Origin: Pseudomonas sp. 102515
GTDB taxonomy: Bacteria > Pseudomonadota > Gammaproteobacteria > Pseudomonadales > Pseudomonadaceae
NCBI RefSeq assembly: GCF_031085165.1
Contig: NZ_JAVHTY010000001.1
Location: 248,001 to 312,000 of the forward strand
Length of the DNA: 64,000 bases
Reading direction: 5' to 3'
Shown: positions 16,869 to 29,369 of the stretch, piece by piece
Numbering within the stretch: the first letter of the stretch is position 1
How the letters are laid out: each line of letters begins with the position of its first letter
Made by a program: the position numbers and the translations under genes
Notes under the pieces: generated by a model
What the model was told of the DNA's origin: nothing
Databases searched by the model: none
The model's input: only the letters and a program-made list of their open reading frames with translations

Positions 16869-17570
16869 CTAGAAGTCGTCGACCACCTGGCCATCCTTGA
16901 CCTTGAACTCACGGGTCTGCAGGTAGGCATTGCGAATGAACACGTACTTGTCGCCGGTGATCAGGCGCTCGGCCTGCAGCAGACCGGCCCGGGTGTCTAC
17001 GGTGCTGAGGGCGAAGGCGCTGTTGCGCACCGCGACATCGTCCACGTAGGGATAGGCGCTGGTGTAGCTGTCCGGGATGCGGCCGAGGCCGTCACGCACG
17101 CTGCTGGGGCCGAAGAATGGCAGGACCAGGTAGGGACCGCTGTTCGCGCCCCACTTGCCCAGGGTCTGGCCGAAGTCTTCGTCGTTGCGCTGCAGACCGG
17201 CCTTGGTGGCCACGTCGACCAGGCCGAGACCACCCAGGGTGGTGTTCATCAGCAGGCGCGCGGTATCGACCCCGGCGTGCTCGACCTTGCCTTGCAGCAG
17301 ATCGTTGGCCAGGTTGCGCACGTCACCCAGGTTGTTGAAGAAGTTGCTCACGCCGGTCTGCACGAAGCCGGGCGTGAAGCGCTGATAGCCCTGGGCGACC
17401 GGCTTGAGGGCATAGGTGTCCAGGGTATCGTTGAACACGAAGATCTTGCGGTTGAAGCCCTCCCAAGGATCGGGATTCTCGGCCTCGGCCGCCATCGTCT
17501 GACCGGCACACGTCAGGGCCGTTGCAAGGAGCGCTCCCCAGACCCTGGAACCACGTCGCTCGACCGTCAT
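16869..17570 (-). CDS. mlaA: MlaA/VacJ, outer-membrane phospholipid retrograde transport protein
   Basis: 233 aa. MlaA removes misplaced phospholipids from the outer leaflet and passes them to MlaC and the MlaFEDB ABC complex. Motifs: DPWEGFNRKIFVFND, GVSNFFNNLGDVRNLANDLLQ, RLLMNTTLGGLGLVDVA, and DFGQTLGKWGANSGPYLVLP. The N-terminus is a signal peptide, but the Cys at about residue 21 sits in ALTC, a poor lipobox, and a better type I cleavage site follows (TMA before AEAENPDPW). This copy may therefore not be lipidated. GGAGAG precedes the ATG. Confidence 0.93.
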   Translation of the reverse strand: MTVERRGSRVWGALLATALTCAGQTMAAEAENPDPWEGFNRKIFVFNDTLDTYALKPVAQGYQRFTPGFVQTGVSNFFNNLGDVRNLANDLLQGKVEHAGVDTARLLMNTTLGGLGLVDVATKAGLQRNDEDFGQTLGKWGANSGPYLVLPFFGPSSVRDGLGRIPDSYTSAYPYVDDVAVRNSAFALSTVDTRAGLLQAERLITGDKYVFIRNAYLQTREFKVKDGQVVDDF

Positions 17571-17712
17571 CGCTTCTCTCCTCGTTGCACTCAGACGCCT
17601 GAAAGGCGCCGATTATAGTCATAGCTTTGCCAGTTTGGCTTAGGGCCAGGCTCGGTCACTCGATCTTTGACCCAACGTTGCGGTCAAAGAGTCCGGACAC
17701 AGGAGAAACGCC

Positions 17713-17982
17713 ATGACCACCTCTCATCTGCAGGAACAACTCGACCACCTCCGCCACCAGCTGGACCAGGATCCGCCCGCCTCGCCCGAGGACCGGGAAG
17801 AGCTGGAACTGCTGATCCGGGACATCGAATTCCAGCTCGCCAACGAAGACGCCACCCATACCCGGGATGGCAGCCTGGTGGAAGGCGTCAATCTGGCGGT
17901 GGAACGCTTCGAGGTCAGCCACCCGACCATGGCCGGCACGCTCCGGTCGATCATGAACAGCCTGAGCAGCATGGGCATCTGA
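17713..17982 (+). CDS. DUF4404 family protein
   Basis: 89-residue cytosolic protein. The N-terminal half is heptad-like (LQEQLDHLRHQLDQD, then EELELLIRDIEFQLA). The conserved DUF4404 C-terminal part reads LVEGVNLAVERFEVSHPTMAGTLRSIMNSLSSMGI. AGGAGAAA precedes the ATG. The stop codon abuts the stop of convergent queF with no gap. The same arrangement next to queF is found in P. aeruginosa as I recall. Function unknown. Confidence 0.85.
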   Translation: MTTSHLQEQLDHLRHQLDQDPPASPEDREELELLIRDIEFQLANEDATHTRDGSLVEGVNLAVERFEVSHPTMAGTLRSIMNSLSSMGI

Positions 17983-18810
17983 TCACTGCCGGACGTAACG
18001 CTCCGCGGCGGGCTGGATGGCGTCACTGCTCCGGTAGGGATTGATATCCAGCCCGCCACGCCGCACATAGCGCGCGAACACGGTCAGCTTCGCCGGCTTG
18101 AGCAGCCGCCACAAATCCAGATAGATACGCTCGACGCACTGCTCGTGGAAATCCGCATGCTGGCGGAAGGCGACCAGGTAGCGCAGCAGACTGGCAGGCT
18201 CCAGCGCCAGTCCCTCTTCATAGTCGATCACCACGGTGCCCCAGTCCGGCTGGCCGGTGACCGGACAGTTCGATTTGAGCAGGTGGCTGTAAAACCTCTG
18301 ACTATCCCGTGCCTCGCCCACGCGCAGCAGTTCAACCTGCGGGTGGGCGTAGCGATCCACGCTCACATCCAGTTCGTCGACGCACTGGCCATCGGGGCGT
18401 TGCACCCCGCGAGCCGTCCAGCCATCCAGCGAAACCAGGCTGACCCCGACGGCACCACCGGCTGCGGCGCTCAGGTCCTTGACCAGCACGGCTTCGAGTT
18501 CGGCCAGGCTGGCGAACACCGACTGGTTCAGGGAATTGAGGTACAGCTTGAAGGATTTGGACTCGATGATGTTCGGCGAATCGGCCGGGATGGCGAACTC
18601 GCCAATGGCCACCACCGGCCTGCCGGACGGCAGCAGCCAGGACAGCTCGTAGCAGGTCCAGACGTCCACCCCGCGAAACGGCAGGTCCTGCCCGTCCAGG
18701 CCCAGCTCCGCCCATTTGGGCCCGCGCGGGATCGGATACAACAGCGACGGGGCGTACTGGCTGACGTACTCGGTGCTTTTGCCCAGGGGCGATTGTTCTA
18801 CGCTATGCAT
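17983..18810 (-). CDS. queF: NADPH-dependent 7-cyano-7-deazaguanine reductase QueF
   Basis: 275-residue bimodular QueF that reduces preQ0 to preQ1 in queuosine biosynthesis. The catalytic Cys182 and Asp189 are seen in [20 protein letters not shown], with the same 7-residue spacing as C190/D197 of E. coli QueF. The NADPH-binding E(S/T)KSFKLYLNS motif is present at [15 protein letters not shown] chose ATG 18810 ([11 protein letters not shown]); an in-frame start 10 codons upstream is weaker. No other queuosine genes lie here. Confidence 0.95.
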   Translation of the reverse strand: MHSVEQSPLGKSTEYVSQYAPSLLYPIPRGPKWAELGLDGQDLPFRGVDVWTCYELSWLLPSGRPVVAIGEFAIPADSPNIIESKSFKLYLNSLNQSVFASLAELEAVLVKDLSAAAGGAVGVSLVSLDGWTARGVQRPDGQCVDELDVSVDRYAHPQVELLRVGEARDSQRFYSHLLKSNCPVTGQPDWGTVVIDYEEGLALEPASLLRYLVAFRQHADFHEQCVERIYLDLWRLLKPAKLTVFARYVRRGGLDINPYRSSDAIQPAAERYVRQ

Positions 18811-18823
18811 GACGCTCTGACAC

Positions 18824-19603
18824 TCAATGACGCATGCCACGCCCGCTCACGAGCAGGCGGATGCTGACCAGATAAAGCACGATGACGGCGAACAGCATGA
18901 AGGCGATCGCCACCCCGATGCGGATGTCGGACACCCCGAGGATGCCGTAACGGAAGGCGTTGACCATGTGCAGGATCGGATTGACCAAGGACACCTTCTG
19001 CCAGAAGGCCGGCAGCAGGTCGATGGAATAGAAGACCCCGCCCAGGTAGGTCAGCGGCGTCAACACGAAGGTCGGCACGATGGAGATGTCGTCGAAGTTG
19101 CGTGCGTAGACGGCATTGATGAAGCCGCCCAGGGCGAAGATCGCCGCGGTGAGGATGATCACCAGCAGCATGATGCCCAGGTGGTGCACCTGCATGTGGG
19201 TGAAGAACAGCGACAGCACGCTGACGATGGCGGCCACGGCCAGGCCACGCAGAATGCCGCCCATGGCATAGCCGATGAGGATGACGTGGGGCGACACTGG
19301 CGAGACCAGCAGCTCTTCCACGGAGCGCTGGAACTTGCTGCTGAAGAAGCTGGAGACCACGTTGCTGTAGGCGTTGGTGATCACCGACATCATGATCAGG
19401 CCCGGCACGATGTATTGCATGTAGGTAAAGCCACCCATGCCACCGATACGATTGCCGATCAGATTCCCGAAGATCACGAAATACAGGACCATGGTGATCG
19501 CCGGGGGTAGCAGCGTCTGTGCCCAGATGCGGGTGAAGCGGCGCACTTCGCGATGGACGATGGTCCGCAGCGCCACCATGTTGGCTTGGAATTCGGTACT
19601 CAT
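18824..19603 (-). CDS. ABC-2 type exporter permease (YadH-like)
   Basis: 259-residue inner-membrane permease with about six helices. Typical ABC-2 segments: [52 protein letters not shown] and [19 protein letters not shown] 19603 overlaps the stop of the ATPase gene (ATGA), so the two are coupled. The pair corresponds to P. aeruginosa PA2811-PA2812 and E. coli yadGH. The exported substrate is unknown. Confidence 0.9.
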   Translation of the reverse strand: MSTEFQANMVALRTIVHREVRRFTRIWAQTLLPPAITMVLYFVIFGNLIGNRIGGMGGFTYMQYIVPGLIMMSVITNAYSNVVSSFFSSKFQRSVEELLVSPVSPHVILIGYAMGGILRGLAVAAIVSVLSLFFTHMQVHHLGIMLLVIILTAAIFALGGFINAVYARNFDDISIVPTFVLTPLTYLGGVFYSIDLLPAFWQKVSLVNPILHMVNAFRYGILGVSDIRIGVAIAFMLFAVIVLYLVSIRLLVSGRGMRH

Positions 19604-20532
19604 CGGGCGACCTTGGCTAGATTCTTTTCCACCAGGGAGACGAACAGCTCCTCCAGGCGATTGGCTTTGTTTCTGAGGCTCTGCACCTGGATGCCGGCGG
19701 CGTCCAGCTGGCGGAACAGGGCATTGACCCCGCTGGCCTTGTCGATCTGCACCTCGAAGGAGTGATCGCCCAGCAGCTTGGCCGGATAGCCATCCAGCTG
19801 CGGCGCCGCCGTCATTGGCTGGACGACGTCGACGATGAAGGTCTCGACGTTGAGCTTCTGCAGGAGCTTGCGCATGCTGGTGTGCTCCACCAGCTCGCCA
19901 TGGTCGATGATGGCGATGTTGCGACAGAGGTGCTCGGCCTCTTCCAGGTAGTGGGTGGTGAGGATGATGCTGGTTCCCTGCTTGTTCAGCTCGGTGAGGA
20001 AGCTCCACATGGAGCGGCGCAGCTCGATGTCGACCCCGGCGGTGGGCTCGTCGAGAATCAGCAGGCGCGGTCTGTGGATCAGCGCGCGCGCAATCATCAG
20101 ACGGCGCTTCATACCGCCGGAGAGCATGCGCGAAGGGGTGTCGCGCTTGTCCCACAACCCGAGCTGGGTGAGGTATTCCTCGGCGCGATCACCGGCGATC
20201 CGCGCGGGAATGCCGTAGTAGCCGGCCTGGGTCACGACAATGTCGAAGGCCTTCTCGAACTGGTTGAAGTTGAACTCCTGGGGCACCACGCCCAGGCAGC
20301 GCTTGAGGCCTGCGGGATCCTTGTCCAGGTCGTTGCCGAACACCGAGACCTCGCCGCCCGATTTGTTGACCAGGGTCGAGAGGATGCCGATGGTGGTCGA
20401 CTTGCCGGCCCCATTCGGACCGAGCAGCGCGAAGAAATCACCTTCGACCACATCGAGGTCGATGCCCTTGAGGGCGGTGAAGCCGTTGTTGTAGGTCTTG
20501 GTCAGACCGCGAATGGAGAGAGCTAGACTCAT
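19600..20532 (-). CDS. ABC exporter ATP-binding protein (YadG-like)
   Basis: 310 aa. One nucleotide-binding domain: Walker A LLGPNGAGKST, Q-loop VPQEFNFN, signature LSGGMKRRLMIARALI, Walker B LLILDEPTAGVD, H-loop TTHYLEEAEHL. A C-terminal accessory region of about 90 residues follows. GGGAGG five bases upstream supports ATG 20532. It works with the coupled ABC-2 permease as an exporter of the YadGH/CcmA class. Substrate unknown. Confidence 0.93.
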   Translation of the reverse strand: MSLALSIRGLTKTYNNGFTALKGIDLDVVEGDFFALLGPNGAGKSTTIGILSTLVNKSGGEVSVFGNDLDKDPAGLKRCLGVVPQEFNFNQFEKAFDIVVTQAGYYGIPARIAGDRAEEYLTQLGLWDKRDTPSRMLSGGMKRRLMIARALIHRPRLLILDEPTAGVDIELRRSMWSFLTELNKQGTSIILTTHYLEEAEHLCRNIAIIDHGELVEHTSMRKLLQKLNVETFIVDVVQPMTAAPQLDGYPAKLLGDHSFEVQIDKASGVNALFRQLDAAGIQVQSLRNKANRLEELFVSLVEKNLAKVAR

Positions 20533-20674
20533 GTGCCTCCCGGCAAGAACTGATTCGCAAAGAAAAGTGCTACTTCCTATAACCCCGGCAGCGGGCAAAG
20601 GTTCGATCCTAGTCGAACCAGACAACGTCGGACAGTGCCCCTATACTGCGCAGCCGCTTTTTCAGGAGACCCCC

Positions 20675-21085
20675 ATGGCCACTTCCTATCTCGACCACCA
20701 TGTCGCCCTCCTCGCCCAGCTGCGTGCGGTTCTGGCCGACGTCGGCGCGGCCGATCAGGTGCCCTCGGAGAACCACGCGCTATTTCTCGACCGCTTCGAT
20801 GAGCTGGTCGCCGGACTGCCGCAGGCGCCCGAGGAGTACGCCTATCTCGGCCAGGACCTGCTCAGCCAGATCTTCAGCCGCTATCCGCAGATCGCCCATC
20901 GGGTACCGCGCGACCTGCTATGGTTCTTTGGCGGCGATTGCCTGCACTTCATGCCGGACGAAGAGCTGGCGCTCTATCAGCGACTGGACGAGCGTCGCCA
21001 TGAAGCGGAATCCCGCGGCGAAGCCTACGACTGGGCGCAGGAACGCCGCTTGCTGGCCCTGCCGGCCGACGCAGCGCGTCACTGA
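20675..21085 (+). CDS. PA2817-like conserved protein
   Basis: 136 residues, cytosolic, with no signal or membrane segment. Mostly helical: HHVALLAQLRAVLADV, ALFLDRFDELVAGLP, EYAYLGQDLLSQIFSRYP and a C-terminal acidic/basic helix. HRVPRDLLWFFGGDCLHFM looks like the conserved core. AGGAG six bases before the ATG sets the start. I believe it belongs to the family named after P. aeruginosa PA2817, but that is from memory. Function unknown. Confidence 0.7.
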   Translation: MATSYLDHHVALLAQLRAVLADVGAADQVPSENHALFLDRFDELVAGLPQAPEEYAYLGQDLLSQIFSRYPQIAHRVPRDLLWFFGGDCLHFMPDEELALYQRLDERRHEAESRGEAYDWAQERRLLALPADAARH

Positions 21086-21090
21086 AACGT

Positions 21091-21123
21091 CGAAGGGCTA
21101 TCGAACCGGTCGATAGCCCTTCG
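21091..21123. terminator. Hairpin between the PA2817-like gene and nfuA
   Basis: Perfect 13-bp stem (21091-21103 with 21111-21123, sequence CGAAGGGCTATCG and its complement) with a 7-nt loop, in the gap between convergent genes. No T-run follows, so it is a weaker terminator candidate than others in the window. Confidence 0.6.
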
Positions 21124-21145
21124 CGACCGCAAGGATGCCAGACGG

Positions 21146-21730
21146 CTAGTAATAGGCGTTTTCGCGGTTGGTATGGTCGGTCACGTCGCGCACGGCGGTG
21201 AGCTCGGGGATCCGCTCCAGCAAGGTGCGCTCGACGCCATCCTTGAGGGTCAGATCGACCTGGCCACAACCCTGGCAACCGCCGCCGAAACGCAGCACCG
21301 CCACGTTGTCGTCGACGATGTCCACCAGGCTGACCATGCCACCATGGCTGGCGAGCCCCGGATTGATCTCGGTCTGCAGGTAGTAGTCGACGCGCTCGTT
21401 GAGCGGGCTGTCCTCGTTGACCATGGGCACCTTGGCGTTGGGCGCCTTGATGGTCAGCTGGCCGCCCATGCGATCGGTGGCGTAGTCCACCAGGGCGTCT
21501 TCGAGAAAGGGCTGGCTGATGGCATCGAGGTAAGCGGTAAAGCTCTTCAGACCGATGGGCTGGTCATCGGGCTTCTCTTCGCCGGGCTTGCAGTAGGCGA
21601 TACAGGTCTCGGCGTACTGGGTGCCGGGCTGGGTAATGAAGATCCGGATACCGATCCCGGGGGTGTTCTGCTTTTCCAACAGGTCGGCCAGGTAATCCTG
21701 AGCCGCGTCGGTAATGATGATGGCGCTCAT
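21146..21730 (-). CDS. nfuA: NfuA iron-sulfur cluster carrier
   Basis: 194 aa, the standard NfuA length. The N-terminal degenerate A-type scaffold domain ([25 protein letters not shown]) is followed by a C-terminal NifU domain with CxxC at C152/C155 ([18 protein letters not shown]), which binds a transferable [4Fe-4S] cluster. GAGGAG six bases upstream supports ATG 21730 over a GTG two codons earlier. NfuA supplies clusters to enzymes under iron or oxidative stress. Confidence 0.96.
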   Translation of the reverse strand: MSAIIITDAAQDYLADLLEKQNTPGIGIRIFITQPGTQYAETCIAYCKPGEEKPDDQPIGLKSFTAYLDAISQPFLEDALVDYATDRMGGQLTIKAPNAKVPMVNEDSPLNERVDYYLQTEINPGLASHGGMVSLVDIVDDNVAVLRFGGGCQGCGQVDLTLKDGVERTLLERIPELTAVRDVTDHTNRENAYY

Positions 21731-21811
21731 GGTCACTCCTCAACAGGTGTGACAAGTTTACGCCACCCCATCCCGCGACGAAAGCCCTAGTGAAACAGTC
21801 GGATAATGGTT

Positions 21812-22777
21812 TCAATCGAGCCGCTGAACGAAGCTCGTGACCCGATTGCGCCCGCCATGCTTGGACTCGTAGAGCGCCTTGTCCGCCTGCTGGATCATCT
21901 GCTCGTGATTGCCCAGGGGCACCGATAGGTCGGTGAGGCCGATGCTGATGGTGAAGGCGATGGGCGTCCCGAGCACGTCGAGACGCATGGCCTCGACCGC
22001 CTCCCGCAGACGCTCGGCGAGCAGCCGCGCGCCCTCCACGCCGGTGTCGAGCAGCACTACGCCGAACTCCTCCCCGCCGTAGCGCCCGGCGATGTCGGCA
22101 TTGCGCACGTGGGTCTTGATCACCCCGGCCAGCGCCTTGATCGCCTGGTCGCCCACGGCATGGCCGTAGGTGTCGTTGATGCGCTTGAAGTGATCGATGT
22201 CGAGCATCATCAGTGCCAGGCGGCCGCCATAGCGCTGGTGGCGGGCGAACTCCTCGGTGAGGCGCTCTTCCCAGTAACCGCGATTGGCCAGCCCGGTCAG
22301 GCGATCGGTGCGCGATAGCTCCTGCAACTTGTCGTTGGAGAACTCCAGCTGCCGCTTGTTGATGGCGACATCGGTGACGTCGTAGATCACCACGCAGATG
22401 TGGGCGATGGCGCCGGTGGAATCCCGGAGCGGCAGCAGGGTGACGTTCTGGTACATGAAGGCTTCCACGCCGGTGATCGGCTGGTAGCTCTTGAAGTGGA
22501 CCAGATAGGGCCGTTGTTCCCAGATGGAAAAGGCCCGGGTACCCAGCAGCACCACGCTCTCGGCCTTGGCCCGAAACCAGGCCTCGTCGATCTCGGCGAA
22601 GACGGCGAACAGCGACTGCTGGCTGACCTCGCTGAGGATCCGCCCGGAATGGTTTTCCATGAAGCTGTTCCAGACCTCGATGCGGTAGTCGAGGTCCAGT
22701 ACCACCACGCCGACATCGATGTTCTGCACGATGTCCAGCAGCCAATGGAGTTCGTTGATATCGATCTGTGCGGCCAT
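21812..22777 (-). CDS. PAS-GGDEF diguanylate cyclase
   Basis: 321 aa. An N-terminal PAS domain (LLDIVQNIDVGVVVLDLDYR, VWNSFMENHSG) runs into a PAC-like segment, then a GGDEF domain with DRLTGLANRGYWEERL, MLDIDHFKRINDTYGHAVGD and the active GGEEF motif (AGRYGGEEFGVVLLD). No RxxD inhibitory site is evident five residues upstream of GGEEF. It should make c-di-GMP. ATG 22777 lies just after the stop of the receiver-CheC gene; a TTG two codons earlier would overlap that stop. The two genes form an operon. Confidence 0.9.
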   Translation of the reverse strand: MAAQIDINELHWLLDIVQNIDVGVVVLDLDYRIEVWNSFMENHSGRILSEVSQQSLFAVFAEIDEAWFRAKAESVVLLGTRAFSIWEQRPYLVHFKSYQPITGVEAFMYQNVTLLPLRDSTGAIAHICVVIYDVTDVAINKRQLEFSNDKLQELSRTDRLTGLANRGYWEERLTEEFARHQRYGGRLALMMLDIDHFKRINDTYGHAVGDQAIKALAGVIKTHVRNADIAGRYGGEEFGVVLLDTGVEGARLLAERLREAVEAMRLDVLGTPIAFTISIGLTDLSVPLGNHEQMIQQADKALYESKHGGRNRVTSFVQRLD

Positions 22778-22779
22778 GC

Positions 22780-23775
22780 TCAATTCATCAGGTAGCCGAT
22801 CTTGCGGGTGATGCGCTTCACCGAATCCTCGGTGAACAGCAACAGCAGATCGAAGTGGACGTTATGGCCTTCCAGACTGTAGCTGAGCTCGACCGCCAGG
22901 GTCTTCTTCCAGCGTGTCTTGTTGACGACGATGAGCTCGTCGATGGACGCATGGTGGCCGAGAATGGTCGGATGGCCCTGGGAGAAGCGGATGTCGAACT
23001 GTTCGGCGATCCCGGCCAGGCAGGCGCCGATGATGATGCTCGACAGATCCAGCAGCATCTCGATGTCGCCGGACTCCCCCGCCTCGCGCCAGCGCACCAG
23101 CTGCGCCATGTCGTCGAATTCGGAGTCATGGAAGATCAGCAACGCCTCGCCGGCGATGCCCTCGCCGATGTAGCCCTGGCACACCGCGCTGAGCCGATCC
23201 TCGCGCTGGGCATCCACCAGCGTCATGTGCAGTTCGCTGACTTCCAGGATGTTGACGTTGGGAATGGGCAACTGGACGAATACATCCAGCGCCTTGGCCA
23301 GCAGGGCCCCGGCGCGGCCCATGGAGACGTTGACCACCTCGCGGAAGGCATCGCGGAAACTGACTTCCAGCTCCGGGCGCGCGACAGGTGCCGCCGGCAC
23401 CGTCGGACTGGGGCTATAGAGGCCATGGCGCTCGAGCACAGCCGCCAGTTCGGTCGGATCGGCCGGCTTGCGGATGAAATCCAGGGCGCCCAGTTCTCGC
23501 ACCCGTGCCACCGCCTGATCCTGGACGTCCCCGGAGACAACGATCACCTTGACGCCCAGACCTTCGTTGCGGATGGCCGCGAGGGTCCCGTAGCCATCCA
23601 GGATCGGCATGGTCAGGTCCAGCAGCATGACCTGACCCAGGCCCTGACGCAGCGCCGCAAGGGCCTCCTCGCCGTTGGCGGCCTGGGTGATGGATACACC
23701 CCAGCCTTCGGGCAGGGAGCGAACCAGCTGCTTGCGCGCCATGTTCGAGTCGTCGCATATCACCAGAGGAATCAC
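22780..23775 (-). CDS. Receiver-CheC fusion protein
   Basis: About 331 aa. The N-terminal receiver has CDDSNMARKQ, phosphoacceptor about D53 (VMLLDLTMPILDG), VSGD and IRKPAD. A linker leads to a CheC/FliY-like domain with FREVVNVSMGRAGALLAK and MLLDLSSIIIGACLAGIAEQ, matching the E-x3-N-type active-site helices of CheC phosphatases. Such fusions may autodephosphorylate or act on CheY-like proteins. There is no ATG; I choose GTG 23775, with GGAAGG five bases upstream, over GTG 23781. It is followed immediately by the PAS-GGDEF gene. Confidence 0.85.
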   Translation of the reverse strand: MIPLVICDDSNMARKQLVRSLPEGWGVSITQAANGEEALAALRQGLGQVMLLDLTMPILDGYGTLAAIRNEGLGVKVIVVSGDVQDQAVARVRELGALDFIRKPADPTELAAVLERHGLYSPSPTVPAAPVARPELEVSFRDAFREVVNVSMGRAGALLAKALDVFVQLPIPNVNILEVSELHMTLVDAQREDRLSAVCQGYIGEGIAGEALLIFHDSEFDDMAQLVRWREAGESGDIEMLLDLSSIIIGACLAGIAEQFDIRFSQGHPTILGHHASIDELIVVNKTRWKKTLAVELSYSLEGHNVHFDLLLLFTEDSVKRITRKIGYLMN

Positions 23776-23909
23776 GGCCACCTTCCATGACGCAGTTTTG
23801 ACGCACAGTAAACGTCGGTCATCAGACAGTAAAGCAGCAGTTCGGCAGCTTGCATGGCGGCCGTTCCAGATCGCCGGCTGTCACGGCCATGAGCGACCCA
23901 CCGACCTTG

Positions 23910-23926
23910 CATGAGCGTCGCTCATG
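23910..23926. promoter_or_regulatory. Palindromic operator candidate between the receiver-CheC gene and metH
   Basis: CATGAGCG-T-CGCTCATG is a perfect 8-bp-arm palindrome. A third copy of the half-site, CATGAGCG, lies at 23888-23895, exactly 22 bp (about two helical turns) upstream of the first arm. The site sits between divergent promoters and may control one or both genes. The regulator is unknown. Confidence 0.5.
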
Positions 23927-24014
23927 ATCAGTGGTCGCCCATACCGGGGCAGGCGCCGGCTTTTGCTATGCTGCCACCCTTTGTCCAGCGTCTCTTCTTC
24001 TCTGTGGAATGCCC

Positions 24015-27725
<3,711 letters not shown>

Positions 27726-27771
27726 CTTGGCAGACGCCTCAGGTAACAAAAACGCGGCCCTTTTCGCGGGC

Positions 27772-27793
27772 GTCCCTACTAGGGTGTAGGGAC
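27772..27793. terminator. Hairpin after metH
   Basis: GTCCCTAC (27772-27779) pairs perfectly with GTAGGGAC (27786-27793) across a 6-nt loop, between metH and the sugar dehydrogenase gene. There is no T-run, so it could be a terminator or an operator of the downstream gene. Confidence 0.45.
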
Positions 27794-27818
27794 TTCCATC
27801 GACGAGGACCGCGTGCCC

Positions 27819-28946
27819 ATGAAAGGCCTTACCCTAGCCGCCGGCAGTCTCCTGCTCGGTCTCGCCACCCTGAACGCCACTGCCGCGCCCCCGACGCTGA
27901 GTGAAGCTCAGTGGCCCTTCACCGCCACGCCCCGCGCTACCCTGGATGCGCCCTGGGCCATCGCCTTCCTGCCGGATGGCACCGCCCTGGTCACCGAGAA
28001 AGGCGGGGTACTCAAGCACCTGAACGTGCAGACCGGCCAGGCCCAGGACATCAGCGGCGTACCCAAGGTGGTCGCCGCCGGCCAGGGCGGGCTGGGCGAT
28101 GTCATCCTGCATCCGCAATACGCCAGCAACGGGCTGATCTACCTGAGCTATGCCGAGGCCGGCGAAGACGGCACCCAGGGCGCGGCGGTCGCCCGGGCCA
28201 AGCTGATCCTGAAGGAAGACGGCAGTGGTTCGCTCGGCGAGCTCAAGGTGATCTGGCGGCAGACGCCCAAGGTCAGTGGCAACGGTCACTATGGCCATCG
28301 CATGAGATTCGGCCCGGACGGCAAGTTGTGGATCACCTCGGGTGAGCGGCAGAAATTCACCCCGGCCCAGGACATGAGCGGCAACCTGGGCAAGCTCATC
28401 CGTCTCGACGACGATGGCAGCGTCCCAGCGGACAACCCCTTCGCCAAACAGGGCGGCGTAGCGGCCCAGGTCTGGTCGCTGGGCCATCGCAACCCGCTGG
28501 GCATCGCCTTCGATGCCCAGGGCCGCCTGTGGGAGCAGGAAATGGGCCCCCAGGGTGGCGACGAACTCAATCTGATCCAGCGTAGCGGCAACTACGGCTA
28601 TCCCGAGGTCTCCAATGGTGACCACTATGGCGGCAGGCCGATCCCGGATCACGCGACGCGCCCGGAATTCATCCCGCCCAAGATCAGCTGGACGCCGGTA
28701 ATCTCGCCGGCCGGCCTGATGATCTACGCAGGCGACCGCTTCCCTGCCTGGAAGGGCAACGCCTTCATCGGCGGGCTGTCGTCCAAGGCGCTGGTACGGA
28801 TCGAACTCCAGGGCGAAGAGGCGCGCGAGGTCGAGCGCTATGCCATGGGCACGCGCATCCGCGACGTCGAGGAAGGCCCCAATGGCAGTCTCTGGGTCCT
28901 GGAAGACGGTGCCCAGGCGCGGCTGCTGGAATTGCAGCCGAAGTAG
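27819..28946 (+). CDS. PQQ-dependent soluble aldose sugar dehydrogenase-like protein (YliI/Asd type)
   Basis: About 375 aa, exported. The signal peptide ([22 protein letters not shown]) is cleaved before [12 protein letters not shown]. The mature protein is a six-bladed beta-propeller with family motifs [75 protein letters not shown] and [19 protein letters not shown], in which the His and Arg are typical PQQ-pocket residues. Start uncertain: GTG 27813 is closer to the GAGGA site, ATG 27819 is used here. Predicted periplasmic aldose oxidation; the substrate is not determinable. Confidence 0.88.
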   Translation: MKGLTLAAGSLLLGLATLNATAAPPTLSEAQWPFTATPRATLDAPWAIAFLPDGTALVTEKGGVLKHLNVQTGQAQDISGVPKVVAAGQGGLGDVILHPQYASNGLIYLSYAEAGEDGTQGAAVARAKLILKEDGSGSLGELKVIWRQTPKVSGNGHYGHRMRFGPDGKLWITSGERQKFTPAQDMSGNLGKLIRLDDDGSVPADNPFAKQGGVAAQVWSLGHRNPLGIAFDAQGRLWEQEMGPQGGDELNLIQRSGNYGYPEVSNGDHYGGRPIPDHATRPEFIPPKISWTPVISPAGLMIYAGDRFPAWKGNAFIGGLSSKALVRIELQGEEAREVERYAMGTRIRDVEEGPNGSLWVLEDGAQARLLELQPK

Positions 28947-28954
28947 CGGCAGGA

Positions 28955-28974
28955 GTCACCCAGGGAGGGGTGAC
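28955..28974. terminator. Hairpin between convergent genes
   Basis: GTCACCC (28955-28961) pairs with GGGTGAC (28968-28974) across a 6-nt loop in the 35-bp gap between the sugar dehydrogenase and DUF1883 genes; flanking GCGG/CCGC may extend it. There is no T-run. Confidence 0.5.
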
Positions 28975-28981
28975 CGCCGGC

Positions 28982-29284
28982 TCAGCGCAGCTCGGAAGGC
29001 GAGCGGCGGACGATCTTGATCGAGTGCTTGATCTCGGGCTTGCGGGTCACGCTGATCGGCCGCTTGGTGACGGTGTCCAGGGTGATGTTCCAGAAGCCGG
29101 TGCTGGGTACCGTGATCCGCGCCGGAAAGGTGTCGAAGGCGCCGCCGTGGTAGGAGTGGCGGCCGCCGTTCTTGAAGCTGCGGAAATTGGCATCGTTCAT
29201 CAGGCGGATGTTGCACACCCCCGAACTCTGGATGACGACCAGGTCGCCCTCGTTGAGATGCTCGCGCTGGTGGATGAACTTCAT
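28982..29284 (-). CDS. DUF1883 family protein
   Basis: 100 residues: MKFIHQREHLNEGDLVVIQSS, then CNIRLMNDANFRSFKNGGRHSYHGGAFDTFPARITVPSTGFWNITLD in sequence, matching the conserved DUF1883 core. It is beta-rich and cytosolic, with no signal peptide. The C-terminus is basic (KRPISVTRKPEIKHSIKIVRR). GAGGA before the ATG supports the start. Function unknown. Confidence 0.82.
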   Translation of the reverse strand: MKFIHQREHLNEGDLVVIQSSGVCNIRLMNDANFRSFKNGGRHSYHGGAFDTFPARITVPSTGFWNITLDTVTKRPISVTRKPEIKHSIKIVRRSPSELR

Positions 29285-29369
29285 GACGGGTCCTCGTCTT
29301 GCAAAGGACTAGGATAGCATCCCTGCCCTGTCCTATTATCGCCGCCCGCCCCCGACCTGCCCTTTTCCC

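Noticed and set aside
23776..24014. A cobalamin or S-adenosylmethionine riboswitch in front of metH
   Set aside because: The leader is only about 240 bp, shared with a divergent promoter, and shows no recognisable B12-box or SAM-riboswitch core.
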